Shown here piece after piece: positions 29,487-41,314 of a stretch of 64,000 nucleotides of DNA. Source of the DNA: Trichosporon coremiiforme. Lineage: Eukaryota > Basidiomycota > Tremellomycetes > Trichosporonales > Trichosporonaceae. The notes under the pieces are model-generated. The model searched no databases, was not told where the DNA came from, and saw only the letters and a program-made list of their open reading frames with translations. The first letter of the stretch is position 1, and each line of letters opens with the position of its first letter. Location: the NCBI GenBank assembly GCA_039545355.1, contig BCJJ01000014.1, positions 437,914 to 501,913 of the forward strand. The letters are read 5' to 3'. Position numbers and translations under genes: made by a program.

Positions 29487-31642
29487 ATGCAGCGGCCAGG
29501 ACAGTGAGCTGCCCTTCAAGTTTCGAGCTGACATGCAGCAAGATCAACACGCGAGAGCCGAATCCGAACGAGTACGCCACGGATCAGCCGCACTGACTAA
29601 TGCCAGGTACATCACGTTCATCCGCGCTCTCGAGAACAAGAGGAACAAGGAGGTGAGCTACACTTCCCATCAGGTTAAGCTAACAGCAGGAAGCGGAGCA
29701 GCTGCTGAAGTCGATCGGTGGGTGGTGTCCAGCGGAGGGTCTGAGCTGATGATCAGCGGCGCAGGTGAAACGCATCATGGAGAAGCGCTTCATGCTCGTC
29801 GGCACCCTGGAGGAGGCGGAGTACAACGGAGTGGTGAGCTTAGGGGAAGATTGTCGGTTCTGATTGCAGTTCGCTGGGAGAAACTGGAATCACGGACAGG
29901 TGAGCTGGACGACGTGGTAGACGCTCATAGTAGAGCATCGAGCTGGTCCTCCGACGCCCAAATGGTTTCTTCTACCCACCATCTTACCTCATATCAGTCA
30001 TGTGCCATGAGGTGAGCTCTCTTAAATTCGACGTAAGCTGACGGCAGATGGCGCACATTACTGTGAGGCGAACTCCTCGTTCTTCCACTAACAGCAGCAC
30101 ATGAACCATGGCAAGGAGTTCCAACAGGTGTGTACCCCACACCACCTTGAAGCTGACATACAGCTGAATAGGGACATCAAGGCGGACGTCGCGAGGATGC
30201 AAAATCAGGGGAATTACGGTGATGGTGTGTCACTTTCCAGTCCACAAGCTTCTTACTGATACCCGTAGGCTTCTACTCTGATGGCAAGAGGTTGAAGGAC
30301 GGCGCGCTGCTAGGAGCAGAGGGCTTGAGTACGTTTTCTCAACCGCCCGCCACTGACATGCAGAACCTACCGAGATCCCCGAGTACCTCTGTGGCGTCAG
30401 TCACAGTGATGCTCGAAAGGCTACACGGCCGCGCGGCCGAGGACCGAGAAGCAGTCGCGCTCCAGGACTTGTCAAAGGCGAAGCTTCACACCGCTCCGGC
30501 CGTCAAACCGAGTACCGCCGCAAGGCAGGTCGACGCAACAATACTGACATGGGCGAAGGAGGAAGTCGCCTGGACGGCAGACGAGGTGGGTTCTCAGGAG
30601 CATTCGAGGGCTGACATGAAGAGGTAACAAAGGAAGACCGTGCGCGGCGGAAAGAGCGGGTCGATCGGCTTGTTGAGAGATTCATCCGCGACGGCTACAA
30701 GTTGTCGACTGCGAGGACCAAGGCAAATAGACAGTTCGATGAGGAGAATCCTTGGTTTAAGCAGGGGAGCTCGCATGGCAAGCAGTGAGTCTCAGCGTCA
30801 TACCGAGAGCTTACTCCAGGGCCAAGTCGAAGTCAGCTGCAGAGCTTCGCGCTGAGGCTGCTGAAAGACGCTTAGCCGCACTGAACCCCAAGCAAGAATT
30901 CAAAGAGGAGGATGAAGATGAACTCGTCTCTAAGGGGGACGAAAAGCCTACGATCTACCTTGACGACAGCGATGATTCTGACGATGATGACATCGAGGTG
31001 GTCGACCCTCACATCTCTATCAAGGAGAGGAAGAGGGAACTGGAGTCTGAGATGACTTCTGATGAGCGAAGCGGGCTGAAGAGCGATTGGTGGCAGGATT
31101 TTAAGGATCTCCTGAGCCCTGATAGAGGTCGCCCATCATCATCCCGGCAAACGCCATTCTGGGAGCAGGACAGTAGCGAAGATAACACCGACGCCTATCC
31201 GCCCTCTTCGTCAGCCGAAAAACGTAAGGCTGCTACGGACTCGAGCTCTTCTCGGACTCCGAAAAAGAAGGCTGTTACGGCAACTCCGACTCTCGACTTC
31301 AGCGCAGCCCATATCGTTCGCGAAGAACGCCTCAGGGCTTTGGGGCTTTCGGCAACATCATCAGGAAGCACTGCTCGTACCCTCGGAGGGAGCAGTGAGG
31401 GTAGGGGGCGCACAAGCGGTGCCGCCTCAAGGACTACCCTCAATGACGTCGGGCGCTCATCCAAGCCTCCCTCGCCCGGCAAGGTCAAGACTGTCAAGCT
31501 TGATAGCGGCGCCCAAGGATGGCAGTGCCATGCCTGCACCTATATCAATCATGCTGACCAGGGACGGTGTGGTGAGTGGCGGTGATGAAGTGTCCTGACC
31601 TCAGAAATGTGCCAAACTCTTCCGGATAGCACACAGGTTTAG
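29487..31642 (+). CDS. WSS1: Wss1-type DNA-protein crosslink metalloprotease (WLM domain), 15 exons
   Basis: SUMO-pathway protease that removes DNA-protein crosslinks. Exons: 29487-29503, 29539-29571, 29607-29652, 29690-29717, 29757-29833, 29870-29899, 29934-30011, 30048-30062, 30098-30127, 30164-30224, 30269-30328, 30364-30585, 30622-30784, 30820-31571, 31605-31642; 549 aa. Introns are ~33-46 nt. The assembled protein reads PNPNEYITFIRAL, then EEAEYNGVFAGRNWNHGQ, then SVMCHEMAHITHMNHGKEF: the HExxH zinc site with a third His in the WLM pattern. DGRR-type and NPWFKQG segments follow. The C-terminal part has SIM-like acidic motifs (TIYLDDSDDS, DIEVVD) and a RanBP2-type zinc finger (WQCHACTYINHADQGRCEMC) completed by the last exon. 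Without splicing none of these joins. The 15-nt exon 8 carries the second half of HEMAH. Confidence 0.9.
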
Positions 31643-32709
31643 TGACGTTCATTCTTTCTTTAGCGGAGTTGTCGACGGCGCAGTCAGATCGAAGGCCGAC
31701 GGCGATGTCGCGCAGGCGATTTGTAGTCGGCTTTCGGCTGTCTCAACTTCACATGTAGCAATATTCATGCATTCTCATGTATTATACAGATAGCCGGCTA
31801 CTGCAACGCGCTCGTAGACTCGGGAGAAAGATGCGGGCGACTTGGAGAAGATGAAGTAGGAGGTTGCTCGCTTGGATTGCGGGGGGGTCGGAGGATGAGA
31901 GACAGGGTTCAGGAAGCGATTAGGCCAGCTGAGGAATGGACGCCAGCGGCCCATGCCTAACGTGTCAATAAGGGTCTGCACTGACGGAAGCACCAATCAT
32001 CCATCACGAGCCCAAATCCTGAGCCAGGCGGTAGGCGGACAGTCGCGCCAGTCCACCCGCCAGCGCGCCTGCGTAGGATCCACGATCCACGAGCGCCCAG
32101 CGTCCAGCACCCCGGCGTGCCAGCATCCGCCCACAGCCAGCCAGCTAGCCAGCTAGCCAGGCAGAGGCACCGCTCTGTGGACCGGGGAACCGTGGACGGT
32201 TGACCACCGACTTGACCCCTCACACTCGTGCACGCGTGCGCTGCGACTCTCTGACCACCACCACACCGACACAACCACGCCCTCCCTAACGCCAGCCAGG
32301 ACTGCTCTTCCGCAACATCCAACTCCCCCTTCCACTTCTCTCCTTCATCCATCCGCCCTCCGTTTCTCCCGATCCTCGCACTTCATCCAACGACTCCGAT
32401 CAAAAGCACGGCTGTCGTCGAGCGTGTCGTTCTCTCCTTTCCCCCTTTTCCGCATCCACAACTCCCCCAGCCGCACTCGCTCTTGCTCTCGGACCACCTT
32501 CAATCCGTTACAGCGCGCGAGTCGTCGCCCCCTACCTACCCATACAGATCCCACGACGCGCCGGCGCAGTCTCAATCTCGACTCATTTACGTCTCTCTTT
32601 GTGCCAGCACGCATACCGGCATTTATCCCATCTGCGCAACCTATCTCACGACCTACTACTCACGACTCTTTGTCATCTGTAAACGTGCTCCCTGAGCCTT
32701 GTTGCCAAA
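31643..32709. promoter_or_regulatory. PKC1 promoter and long leader
   Basis: 1.07 kb. From 32090 to 32700 the plus strand is rich in C and pyrimidines, including agcc tandem repeats at 32130-32160 (ccagccagctagccagc pattern), as in long leaders of highly regulated fungal genes. No gene recognised. Confidence 0.45.
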
Positions 32710-35700
32710 ATGGTGAGTTGGGTCGCCTGATCAATCGCAGCACCTTGCCTGCTACCGGATAGTGGACCTGCAAACTCCCATGCATCTTGCACGCGTGCAC
32801 GCTCCACGCCGCATGGCATGAACACCCGCTGCGCACGCGCATCCCATAGCCTTTTGTCAAGGTCGAGCCACATCATCAGACTCGTCCGCATGATTCCATC
32901 CAGCTTGCTCTGACGGTCTCAACTCGACTGCTGAATAAGGGGCCCAGTCCCACCTACATTGCCATTGCTCCCTCCCAACGATAGCAGCTGACATGCGTTC
33001 GCAGCCTCCTTCATCAGACCCAAGAATTAACCAGCTACGCACGAAAATCGAGTCGGAGCGCCGCAACCTCGAGGGCGCAAAGGCTGTGATGCGTGCGGTC
33101 GAGGCCTCGAGCGGAAATGAAATGGTCATACAGCAGGCGCAAAACGAGGTCCGAACTGCTCAGGCGTCGATCCGTTTCCTGGAAGATGAGCTGGCGAGGC
33201 TGCAGTTGTCTGCGAATGCTGGCCCGAGCAGCGGTCCCTCCGCTAACAACGGCCAACCTTCCCACGGATCTGCTTCGTCGCAGTCGGCACGTCAACAGGT
33301 CCCCGGTTCCGGTTCTACGCAGCCCCTCAACTCCAACCGCGAGCTTCCTCCCACCCCGAGCGCCAACACCAACACCACCAAGCCTCACACGCAGCTCGAT
33401 CTTTTGAGGTACGATGCGCCGCTTACGGGATACAAGATCACGCACATGCTCAACCAGCTCGAGGCCAAGCTTCAGCTCGAGAACCAGTACAAGACGGGTA
33501 TCGAGAAGATGGCCAATGCCTACCGGATGGAGGGCGACCGACGACTTCGTACCGAGACGGACCTGAAGCGCGCCGAATCCGAGGGCAAGATCCAGCTTTT
33601 GAAGAAGGCCAAGGGACGGTATGAGCGACTTGCCGAGTTCGGAGCTGTCGACGAGATCGATGAGGACCTCGTTCCAGACTTCAAACGCAAGGAAGCGCTG
33701 CGCAAGCCGATCTCGGGAAGGCTGCAGATCACGCTCAAGTCGGCGCGTGACTTGAACCACCGCACCCTTTCTCGGCGGTCGTCGCGCGCTGTCGAGACGA
33801 CCGTCGTTGTCAAAGTAGAGGGTACCATGGCTTGGCGGTCCATGATGTCGCGTAACGATCGATGGTTCGAAAACATCGAAATTCCCGTCACCAAGGCCAA
33901 CGAGGTCGAGATCACCATCTACGATAACATCGGCGGTGACGATACGACACCGATTGGTATGCTCTGGCTGCGTGTGTCCGACCTCATGGAGGCGCTCCGT
34001 CGGCAAAAGGTGGCGCGTGAAGAGGCTTCGAACACGGACTGGGTCACGGCCGACAAGGCAGCCACCATCGGGGGACGACCAGGTGCGGCCCCCGAGTCGG
34101 CCACGCTGCACCAAAACAACCCTCGTCCGTTCGGTGGCGCGGCCCCCACCGACCCCGGAGGTGATGGAATCGACGGGTGGTGGGCAGTGGAGCCCGCCGG
34201 TGCTCTGAACATGCGTCTTGACTTCAGTAAGTACAGTTGCCAGGTTTGAGCTAACTTTCAGTCAAGGACAACGCCGGTGCCGGTCGTCGCCCTTACGAGG
34301 CTCTTGGTCGTCAGGGTGCCGTCAAGAAGCGCAAGGGTGACGTGCATGAGATGAACGGACACAAGTTCGTTCAGCGCCAGTTCTACCAGCCCATAATGTG
34401 TGCTCTGTGTCGTGAACTGCTTCTCACCGGAGAAGGTTACCAGTGCGAGGACTGTCGGTACGCTTGTCACAAGCGGTGTTACCCCAAGGTCGTCACCAAA
34501 TGTATCTCCAAACCCGCTACCGACGGGGAGGGAGACGAGGAGAAGATCAACCACCGTATTCCGCACCGCTTCCAGCCCTACACCAACATCACCGCGAACT
34601 GGTGTTCGCACTGTGGCTACATGCTGCCATTTGGCCGCAAGAACGCCTACAAGTGTTCTGAGTGTGGTCTCACTTGCCACCAGTCGTGTGCTCACCTCAT
34701 CCCGGACTTCTGTGGCATGACCATGGAGATGGCCAACACGCTGCTGAAGAACTTGCGTGAGATCGGCGACAGGAGCAAGGTCAAGCCTGCGCGTCCCGGC
34801 CACTCGCATTCTTCGTCCGCCTCCTACTCGCCGGCGCCAGTCATTGTCCAGCCTCCTAAGGCAGAGGCGCCGTACACGCCTTCCGCCCCGGCGAAACCCG
34901 AGCTCCCCGGCAAGCAGCTCCCTGCGCCGCCGACACAACAGCAGCAGCAGTTGCGTCCTCAACCTCCGACGACGTCGTCCCGCCCTAGCGTGGAGGGCCG
35001 ACCGAGCTACGAGACTCGCCCCAGCTACGACCAACGTCCCAGCTTTGATGGCCGCCCTGACATTCCCAACGTTACGACGGGCCCGATTGGCACCCCGCAG
35101 AAGCCTGCGGGCCAGGCAACCACTCAGCTGCCTGCTATCTACCAGCCTCCAGCGCCGGCCCCGCCCAAGCAGGCGAGTGGCTACCGCCCCCCAGCTCCCG
35201 CCCCGCTTGGTGTGTCTCAGCCTCCGTCTGCTGCTGTTGCGTACAACAAGCCCGTTGCCCCTCCTGCCCCGCAGCAGCAGCACGTTGCCCCGCGTAAGAA
35301 GCGCATTGGCCTCGACGACTTCAACTTCCTCGCGGTCCTGGGTAAGGGCAACTTCGGAAAGGTCATGCTCGCCGAGGAGCGTCAGACTACCAACCTGTAC
35401 GCCATCAAGGTGCTCAAGAAAGAGTTCATCATCGAGAACGACGAGGTTGAGAGCACGCAGTCGGAGAAGCGCGTGTTCCTCGCTGCCGCCGAGGAGCGTC
35501 ATCCCTTCCTCCTCGGACTGCACTCTTGTTTCCAGACCGAAACTCGTGTCTACTTCGTCATGGAGTATGTCTCCGGTGGTGATCTGATGCTTCACATTCA
35601 GCGCCGCCAGTTCACCCTCCGCCAAGCCAAGTTCTACGCTTGTGAGGTCCTTCTCGCCCTCGAGTACTTCCATTCCAAGGGTATCATCTACCGTGATCTG

Positions 35701-36352
35701 AAGCTCGACAACATCCTTCTTACCCTCGACGGTCACGTCAAGGTCGCAGACTACGGTCTGTGCAAGGAAGGCATGCACTACGGCCAGACAACTAGCACGT
35801 TCTGCGGCACTCCCGAGTTTATGGCTCCCGAGATCCTTCAGGAGCAGCCTTACGGCCGTGCCGTCGACTGGTGGGCGTTTGGTGTGCTCACCTACGAAAT
35901 GCTCCTCGGCCAGTCTCCCTTCCGTGGTGAGGACGAGGACGAAATCTTCGATGCCATTATCGAGGACGAGCCCCTCTACCCCATCACCATGCCCCGCGAG
36001 GCGGTCAGCCTTCTCCAGAAGCTGCTCACCCGCGACCCCCAGCGTCGTCTCGGTGCTGGACCCGATGGCGCCTTGGAGATCAAGCGTCACCAGTTCTTCG
36101 CCGACGTCAACTTTGACGACGTCTACAACAAGCGCATCCCCCCGCCTTACTTCCCCACCATCGGCAACGCCACCGATACCTCGAACTTCGACAAGGAGTT
36201 CACTCGCGAGCAGCCTACGCTCACCCCTGTTCATACTCAACTGACAGCGCAAGACCAGGCCGAGTTTGCTGGATTCTCCTGGGTAAGTTCAGCTAATTTG
36301 CGAGGCTTCTTTAGCTGACATTCAGATTGCTCCCTGGGCTGCCGCCCAGTAG
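32710..36352 (+). CDS. PKC1: Protein kinase C, cell-wall integrity pathway
   Basis: Exons: 32710-32712 (ATG only), 33005-34226, 34262-36282, 36326-36352; 1090 aa. An alternative start is the ATG at 32993, but it lies inside an AGCTGAC...CAG branch/acceptor context, so the spliced start is preferred. Domains in order: HR1a (~5-70), HR1b (~134-215), C2-like (~235-340), pseudosubstrate [10 protein letters not shown] (~425), two C1 zinc fingers (~441-491 and ~511-560, full Cys/His sets), Pro/Gln-rich linker, AGC kinase domain (~757-1016) with [30 protein letters not shown] and [12 protein letters not shown], then the C-terminal tail with FAGFSW hydrophobic motif. DYG in place of DFG is normal for fungal Pkc1. 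The last nine codons (IAPWAAAQ) come from a 27-nt exon. Acts below Rho1 on the MAPK cascade for wall stress. Confidence 0.97.
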
Positions 36353-36768
36353 AATCGTCTTCAATCGCTTGATATGACGCGTTTATTTACATTTCTTTTA
36401 TTTTCGATCAAACGATACCGAGGGAGGCGTGCGGATAGGAGCTTAATATTACCCATGGGATGGAAGGGGTGTTAGAATAGTAAAGAGAGCATGCACGTGT
36501 GCCAAGATGCAACTTGTCAGGCAGTGCGACGTCTGCAGCTTGGAATGAGATCTGAGAAAACGAGGCCTGGACAATGTGTGCAAGGACACTGACGGTCGAT
36601 CTTGAAGACACACAGAGGATCGATCGCAATCTGGTTCCGGTACGGCGTCTTGGTGCCTGCCGCATGACATCAATACAAGACCGGCGCGTGAGGTGCCTCC
36701 ACCTCTTGCCTCCATCACCGATCCAAACACCTTCACGCTCTCAACCTCCCAGGCGAGGGAGAAGCACG
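36353..36768. promoter_or_regulatory. NPR3 promoter / PKC1 3' flank
   Basis: 416 bp between tandem genes. The first ~70 bp after the PKC1 stop are AT-rich (likely polyadenylation region). No other gene. Confidence 0.45.
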
Positions 36769-39698
36769 ATGGCGGAGAACATTCTCGGCCTACTGCTCGT
36801 GGCCAACTCGTCCAAGGAGCGGTACATATTTCGATACCCGCCAGACGCGACATCACCGTTAGACCGGCTGTCGAACCCAATCTACGCGAAGGAGACCATT
36901 ACGGCAAAGGACCCGGTGCTTGATGTACGACCGCAATTGTTCGGACATCATCGGCGGATCCGCAGCGGCTCGCGCACACTCAAGGGGCCGACGGTATGGT
37001 CGTCGAACGCGAGCGGGACCAGTCGGCGCGAGGATGGACGACCACGGACGATCGGTGATGACAGCGACACGGGCTCGGCACTGCTGAGTCTAGGCGGGTC
37101 GATACACAGCTGGACGAACGAGATCGGGTCAGACCGTACCTCTTCCAGTAGCAGTACGGGGAGCGACTCTGACTCTGATGGGTTATACGATGTCGGTCCC
37201 ATGCGGCGGAGCGTCAGATCCCTCTCGAGCGGGACGGACAGCAGCGGCAAGCCCGGCAGCGCGACCCCAGGCCCTCACCCGGGGTATCCGAAGCCGTTCA
37301 CTGAGATTGTCGAGAGCGACAAGACGTTTAGGAGACACTCGACGATCGACTCGGACGTCACAGCCAAGGAGCGGCGGCACCACAAGCAGCGGCTGACGCC
37401 GGCCGAGGTCGAGGCGCAGTACAACACAACGCTCGGGTACAGTCTCGACTTTCTGGCTGATCTGCTGTCGCCGCCGCGCTCGTCGTGTCACAAGAAGTTT
37501 GAGGTTACCGTCGATGAGATCTGTTTCATTGGACACCCGGTGTGCTGCGGGCCGGACGGCAAGTGGTCCTTCCCCTCTGACGACGACAGCGACGAGGAAG
37601 GCGTCCCTCGCGCTCGTGGACGGAGAATGAACGACAGCAGCACGAAGCCTACGCCGCAAGACTCGCTGACGAACATTGCCGAGGAGCCGCGACGTGCACG
37701 GAGCAGCGCCACCCTGAGTGATCAGATGGAGGTGCTCGCGACGCCGACGGGATCGGGTATGGCTTCGCCGACGACGCCGCCCTCGCGGCGGGACACGATG
37801 GTCGTTCCCAAGAAGGACAAGGAGGAGGAGGACATCCCGCAGCTGCAGATGTTCCACCTCGTGCTCATCGTCGACAAGCCCGACCCGCGTCCCGGTCAGG
37901 ACACGGAACAGATGCTCGAGCAGATCTACCGCGAGATCGCGTTCAAGTGGAGCGCGGCCGCGTTTGCGATGCAGGTACGCGAGAACTGGGTCGCGCGGCA
38001 GGCAAGGGATCTCTCGCGCATCCGCGAGAAAGACATCCAGGAGGGTGAGCTGACCATTCGGCATACAAGCTGACAGCAGGTACACCCGTCGACGACTGCC
38101 TCAGGGAATGCATTGAGAAGACGGAGATGGCCAAGTCGCTGCACGAGGTCTACGGCGCAATCCACCACATGCGCACTAAGCCGATCAACACGCTCTTCCA
38201 GTCCTTACCCGTCACAGCGACGGTGAACGTGGGCAGTATTCCGATCTCGATCGTCTTCCCTCCTAGGAAGAAGGATGACGATGATGCCGAGTCGAGCGAG
38301 AGCTCCGACAGCGACGATGAGTGGCACGGCCTCGTCGTTGGACCCAGTGGAGAGCTGGTCCGTAAACTCCCCGAGCAGGAGGTGCATCCGTGGCAGACGC
38401 TGCTCATTCTCGAGGACGACGAGGCGCAGACGCACCGCAAGGAGCAGCCTGTACGGCGCGACTCGCGCTCCGAGCGAGAACAGGACGAGCTTGTCCGCTC
38501 CCTGATCCGGGCCTGCGACATCTCCAAGCCGTAAGCTGAGTTTTTCTTCTTGTAGCTGACATCAGGCTGCACGAGATTGCGCATCTGCTCCGGTACGACC
38601 TGGAGGGCATCGTATTCCCGCTCGTGAAGGAGCTGGTGCAGAACCGGCGCGCCATCCTAGTCGACGTCGTCAACGTGCGACTGCGCACGATCCTGGCCCC
38701 GACCAGCGTGAGCGAGCACGTAAGGAGTTTGAACCAGCACAGTATCCGGTTCCAGTTCGCCTTTCCCACGCTCCCGCCCCTGCTCCAGTTCATCAGCATG
38801 ATATCAGTCGAGCGCGTGCCCTTCCGCGACCTGCTGCCGGCCGAGGCGCAGGCCGACGTCGCCAAGCGCGACCCGTACCTTCGCGCCATCACGTGGCTAC
38901 TTAAGAACGACCTCGTGAGGCAGGTGCACGTGTATGCGCGCGTGATTGCGAGCAGTGCAGTCAAGGAGGCGGCGTGGCGGAAACTGTGGCAGCGGAGACG
39001 GGCCCGATGGCTCAGAGCCCAGAGGGCGCGGAAGGCGAGTCACGGTTCAAGCGGGCCGGGGGACGAACGTCCCAAGCGGCCGAGCATGAGCGGTGGCGTT
39101 AGCGGATCCTTCACGCTGGCATCGGACATGACGAGTCCGAAGGGCGACCTCGGACTCGGCACACCGCGGACAGAACCAGGCAACCCCCTCGGAACAGGGT
39201 ATGCGAACCGCGTCCCCCGCTCTCCGCTCGTGCTGCGCGGAAAGGGACTGGCACAAACAGCAGTGGTCGTGGAAGAGGACGAAGCCGAAGACGCGGCCGA
39301 CTACAGTTCCGAGCTCGAGATGGATTCCGATCTGGACGGAGACGGCGGCCACGTCGAAGACGATATCGGCGACGAGGATTTCGAGAACCTCCAGCAACCC
39401 AAGAAATCGTCCATTCCCAAGTTTGGCAGCAGTTTCATCCTCAAGCCGGCAAAGGCGCAGAAGGACGAACAGCGCTGGCTGCGCGTCATTCGCGAGACTG
39501 TGCCTGATCCCATTGCCCAGAGCCGATTCGACCTGTGCGTGCAGTACTTTGACGGGGTAACCAGCTTCGAGGAGATCATGTACCGTACCTCGCTCAGCCG
39601 GAGGGAGGTCGACCGCATCGCGCACATATTCAAGGACCATGTGAGTTACTCGAGCGCTACGTAAAACTGACGGACAGATCATGATTTCGATCAACTGA
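36769..39698 (+). CDS. NPR3: Npr3/NPRL3 subunit of the GATOR1/SEACIT complex
   Basis: Part of the GAP complex that turns off TORC1 under amino-acid or nitrogen limitation at the vacuole. Exons: 36769-38044, 38080-38530, 38566-39640, 39678-39698; 940 aa. The start opens the family N-terminus (MAENILGLLLVANSSKERYI, FRYPP). The longin-like region continues with YSLDFLADLLSPPRSSCHKK, FEVTVDEICFIGHPVC and LQMFHLVLIVDKPDP; then SLPVTATVNVGSIPISIVFPP and LHEIAHLLRYDLEGIV, and a C-terminal winged-helix-like end (YRTSLSRREVDRIAHIFKDH + IMISIN from the 21-nt last exon). Long Ser/Asp-rich inserts (residues ~60-210 and ~850-890) make it larger than the human protein, as in other basidiomycetes. Confidence 0.94.
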
Positions 39699-39784
39699 GA
39701 GGGAGAGCAAGTATTGGTTGTAGACTCTTATTTACTATACACTTTCTGCATACATACCACTGCGGGCTTAGGATATACACATGA

Positions 39785-39805
39785 TGGGGGAGGGGGAGGG
39801 GGAGG
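39785..39805 (+). repeat. G-rich tract (GGGGGA)n
   Basis: Three uninterrupted GGGGG runs separated by single A, followed by GG. It lies between the convergent 3' ends of NPR3 and TAD2 and could fold as a G-quadruplex on the plus strand or in an NPR3 read-through transcript. Confidence 0.6.
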
Positions 39806-39891
39806 TGAGTATGCTATGCTTGCGTTCTATGGACAGGGCCGCCTATGGAGTGGACGGCGGGCCCGTGCGCGCTCTGCTGGCGGTGGCGCAC

Positions 39892-40810
<919 letters not shown>

Positions 40811-41314
40811 TGTGTTCTTTCCGTCTAAGTCGGCGTGGGAGTGATGGAGGTGATGACGGGGATCGAGGACGAGGCAGAGAGATCAGTGCGCAATCTGCAG
40901 TTAACCGGTAGGTACAGAGCCTGTAAATATCGAGCGGCAAACGGAGTGCGCACCGATGTCCGTAATTTCACGTGATCCGTTCCGAACGACGATCCTGTTA
41001 AGGATCGTCGCAGGGAGCACGGCGCCGGCTGAGTTGAACCCGACTGAACCGAGTAAACCTTCGCATGAATTGTCGGTTTCACCGCGCGTCATGCTCCTAC
41101 TGGAGAAGGAAACTAGACATCACAGGTGCATTTCACACGAATCAAAGTAGAGACACAGACCGTACGGAATCGGAACGAAAGGACTAAGAGAGATAACGAC
41201 AGGCGGGGAGAGACAAAGAGGGATCTTAAGGTGGAAGATAAGGACACAAATGAGCTGATGTGCTCCGGACGCGTTGGTTCTTGTCTTTTGTGGTGAGATA
41301 CTCTAAGCCTCGCC
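40811..41314. promoter_or_regulatory. TAD2 promoter and DGA1 3' flank, with perfect inverted repeat
   Basis: 504 bp. At 40987-41010 two 9-bp arms (cgacgatcc / ggatcgtcg) flank the 6-bp spacer tgttaa. It is about 180 bp upstream of the TAD2 ATG, where it could be a dimeric factor site. Otherwise no gene. Confidence 0.5.
40987..41010. repeat. Perfect 9-bp inverted repeat, 6-bp spacer
   Basis: Arms at 40987-40995 and 41002-41010 are exact reverse complements. Located upstream of TAD2. Confidence 0.7.

Noticed and set aside
28756..30015. 419-codon plus-strand frame across the ankyrin/WSS1 start region
   Set aside because: Starts antisense to ankyrin repeats and then reads through six WSS1 introns; the spliced WSS1 frame gives a coherent WLM protease.
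34258..36252. 664-codon open frame on the minus strand opposite PKC1
   Set aside because: Antisense shadow of the kinase and C1 domains; no domain, Val/Leu/Arg/Gly-rich.
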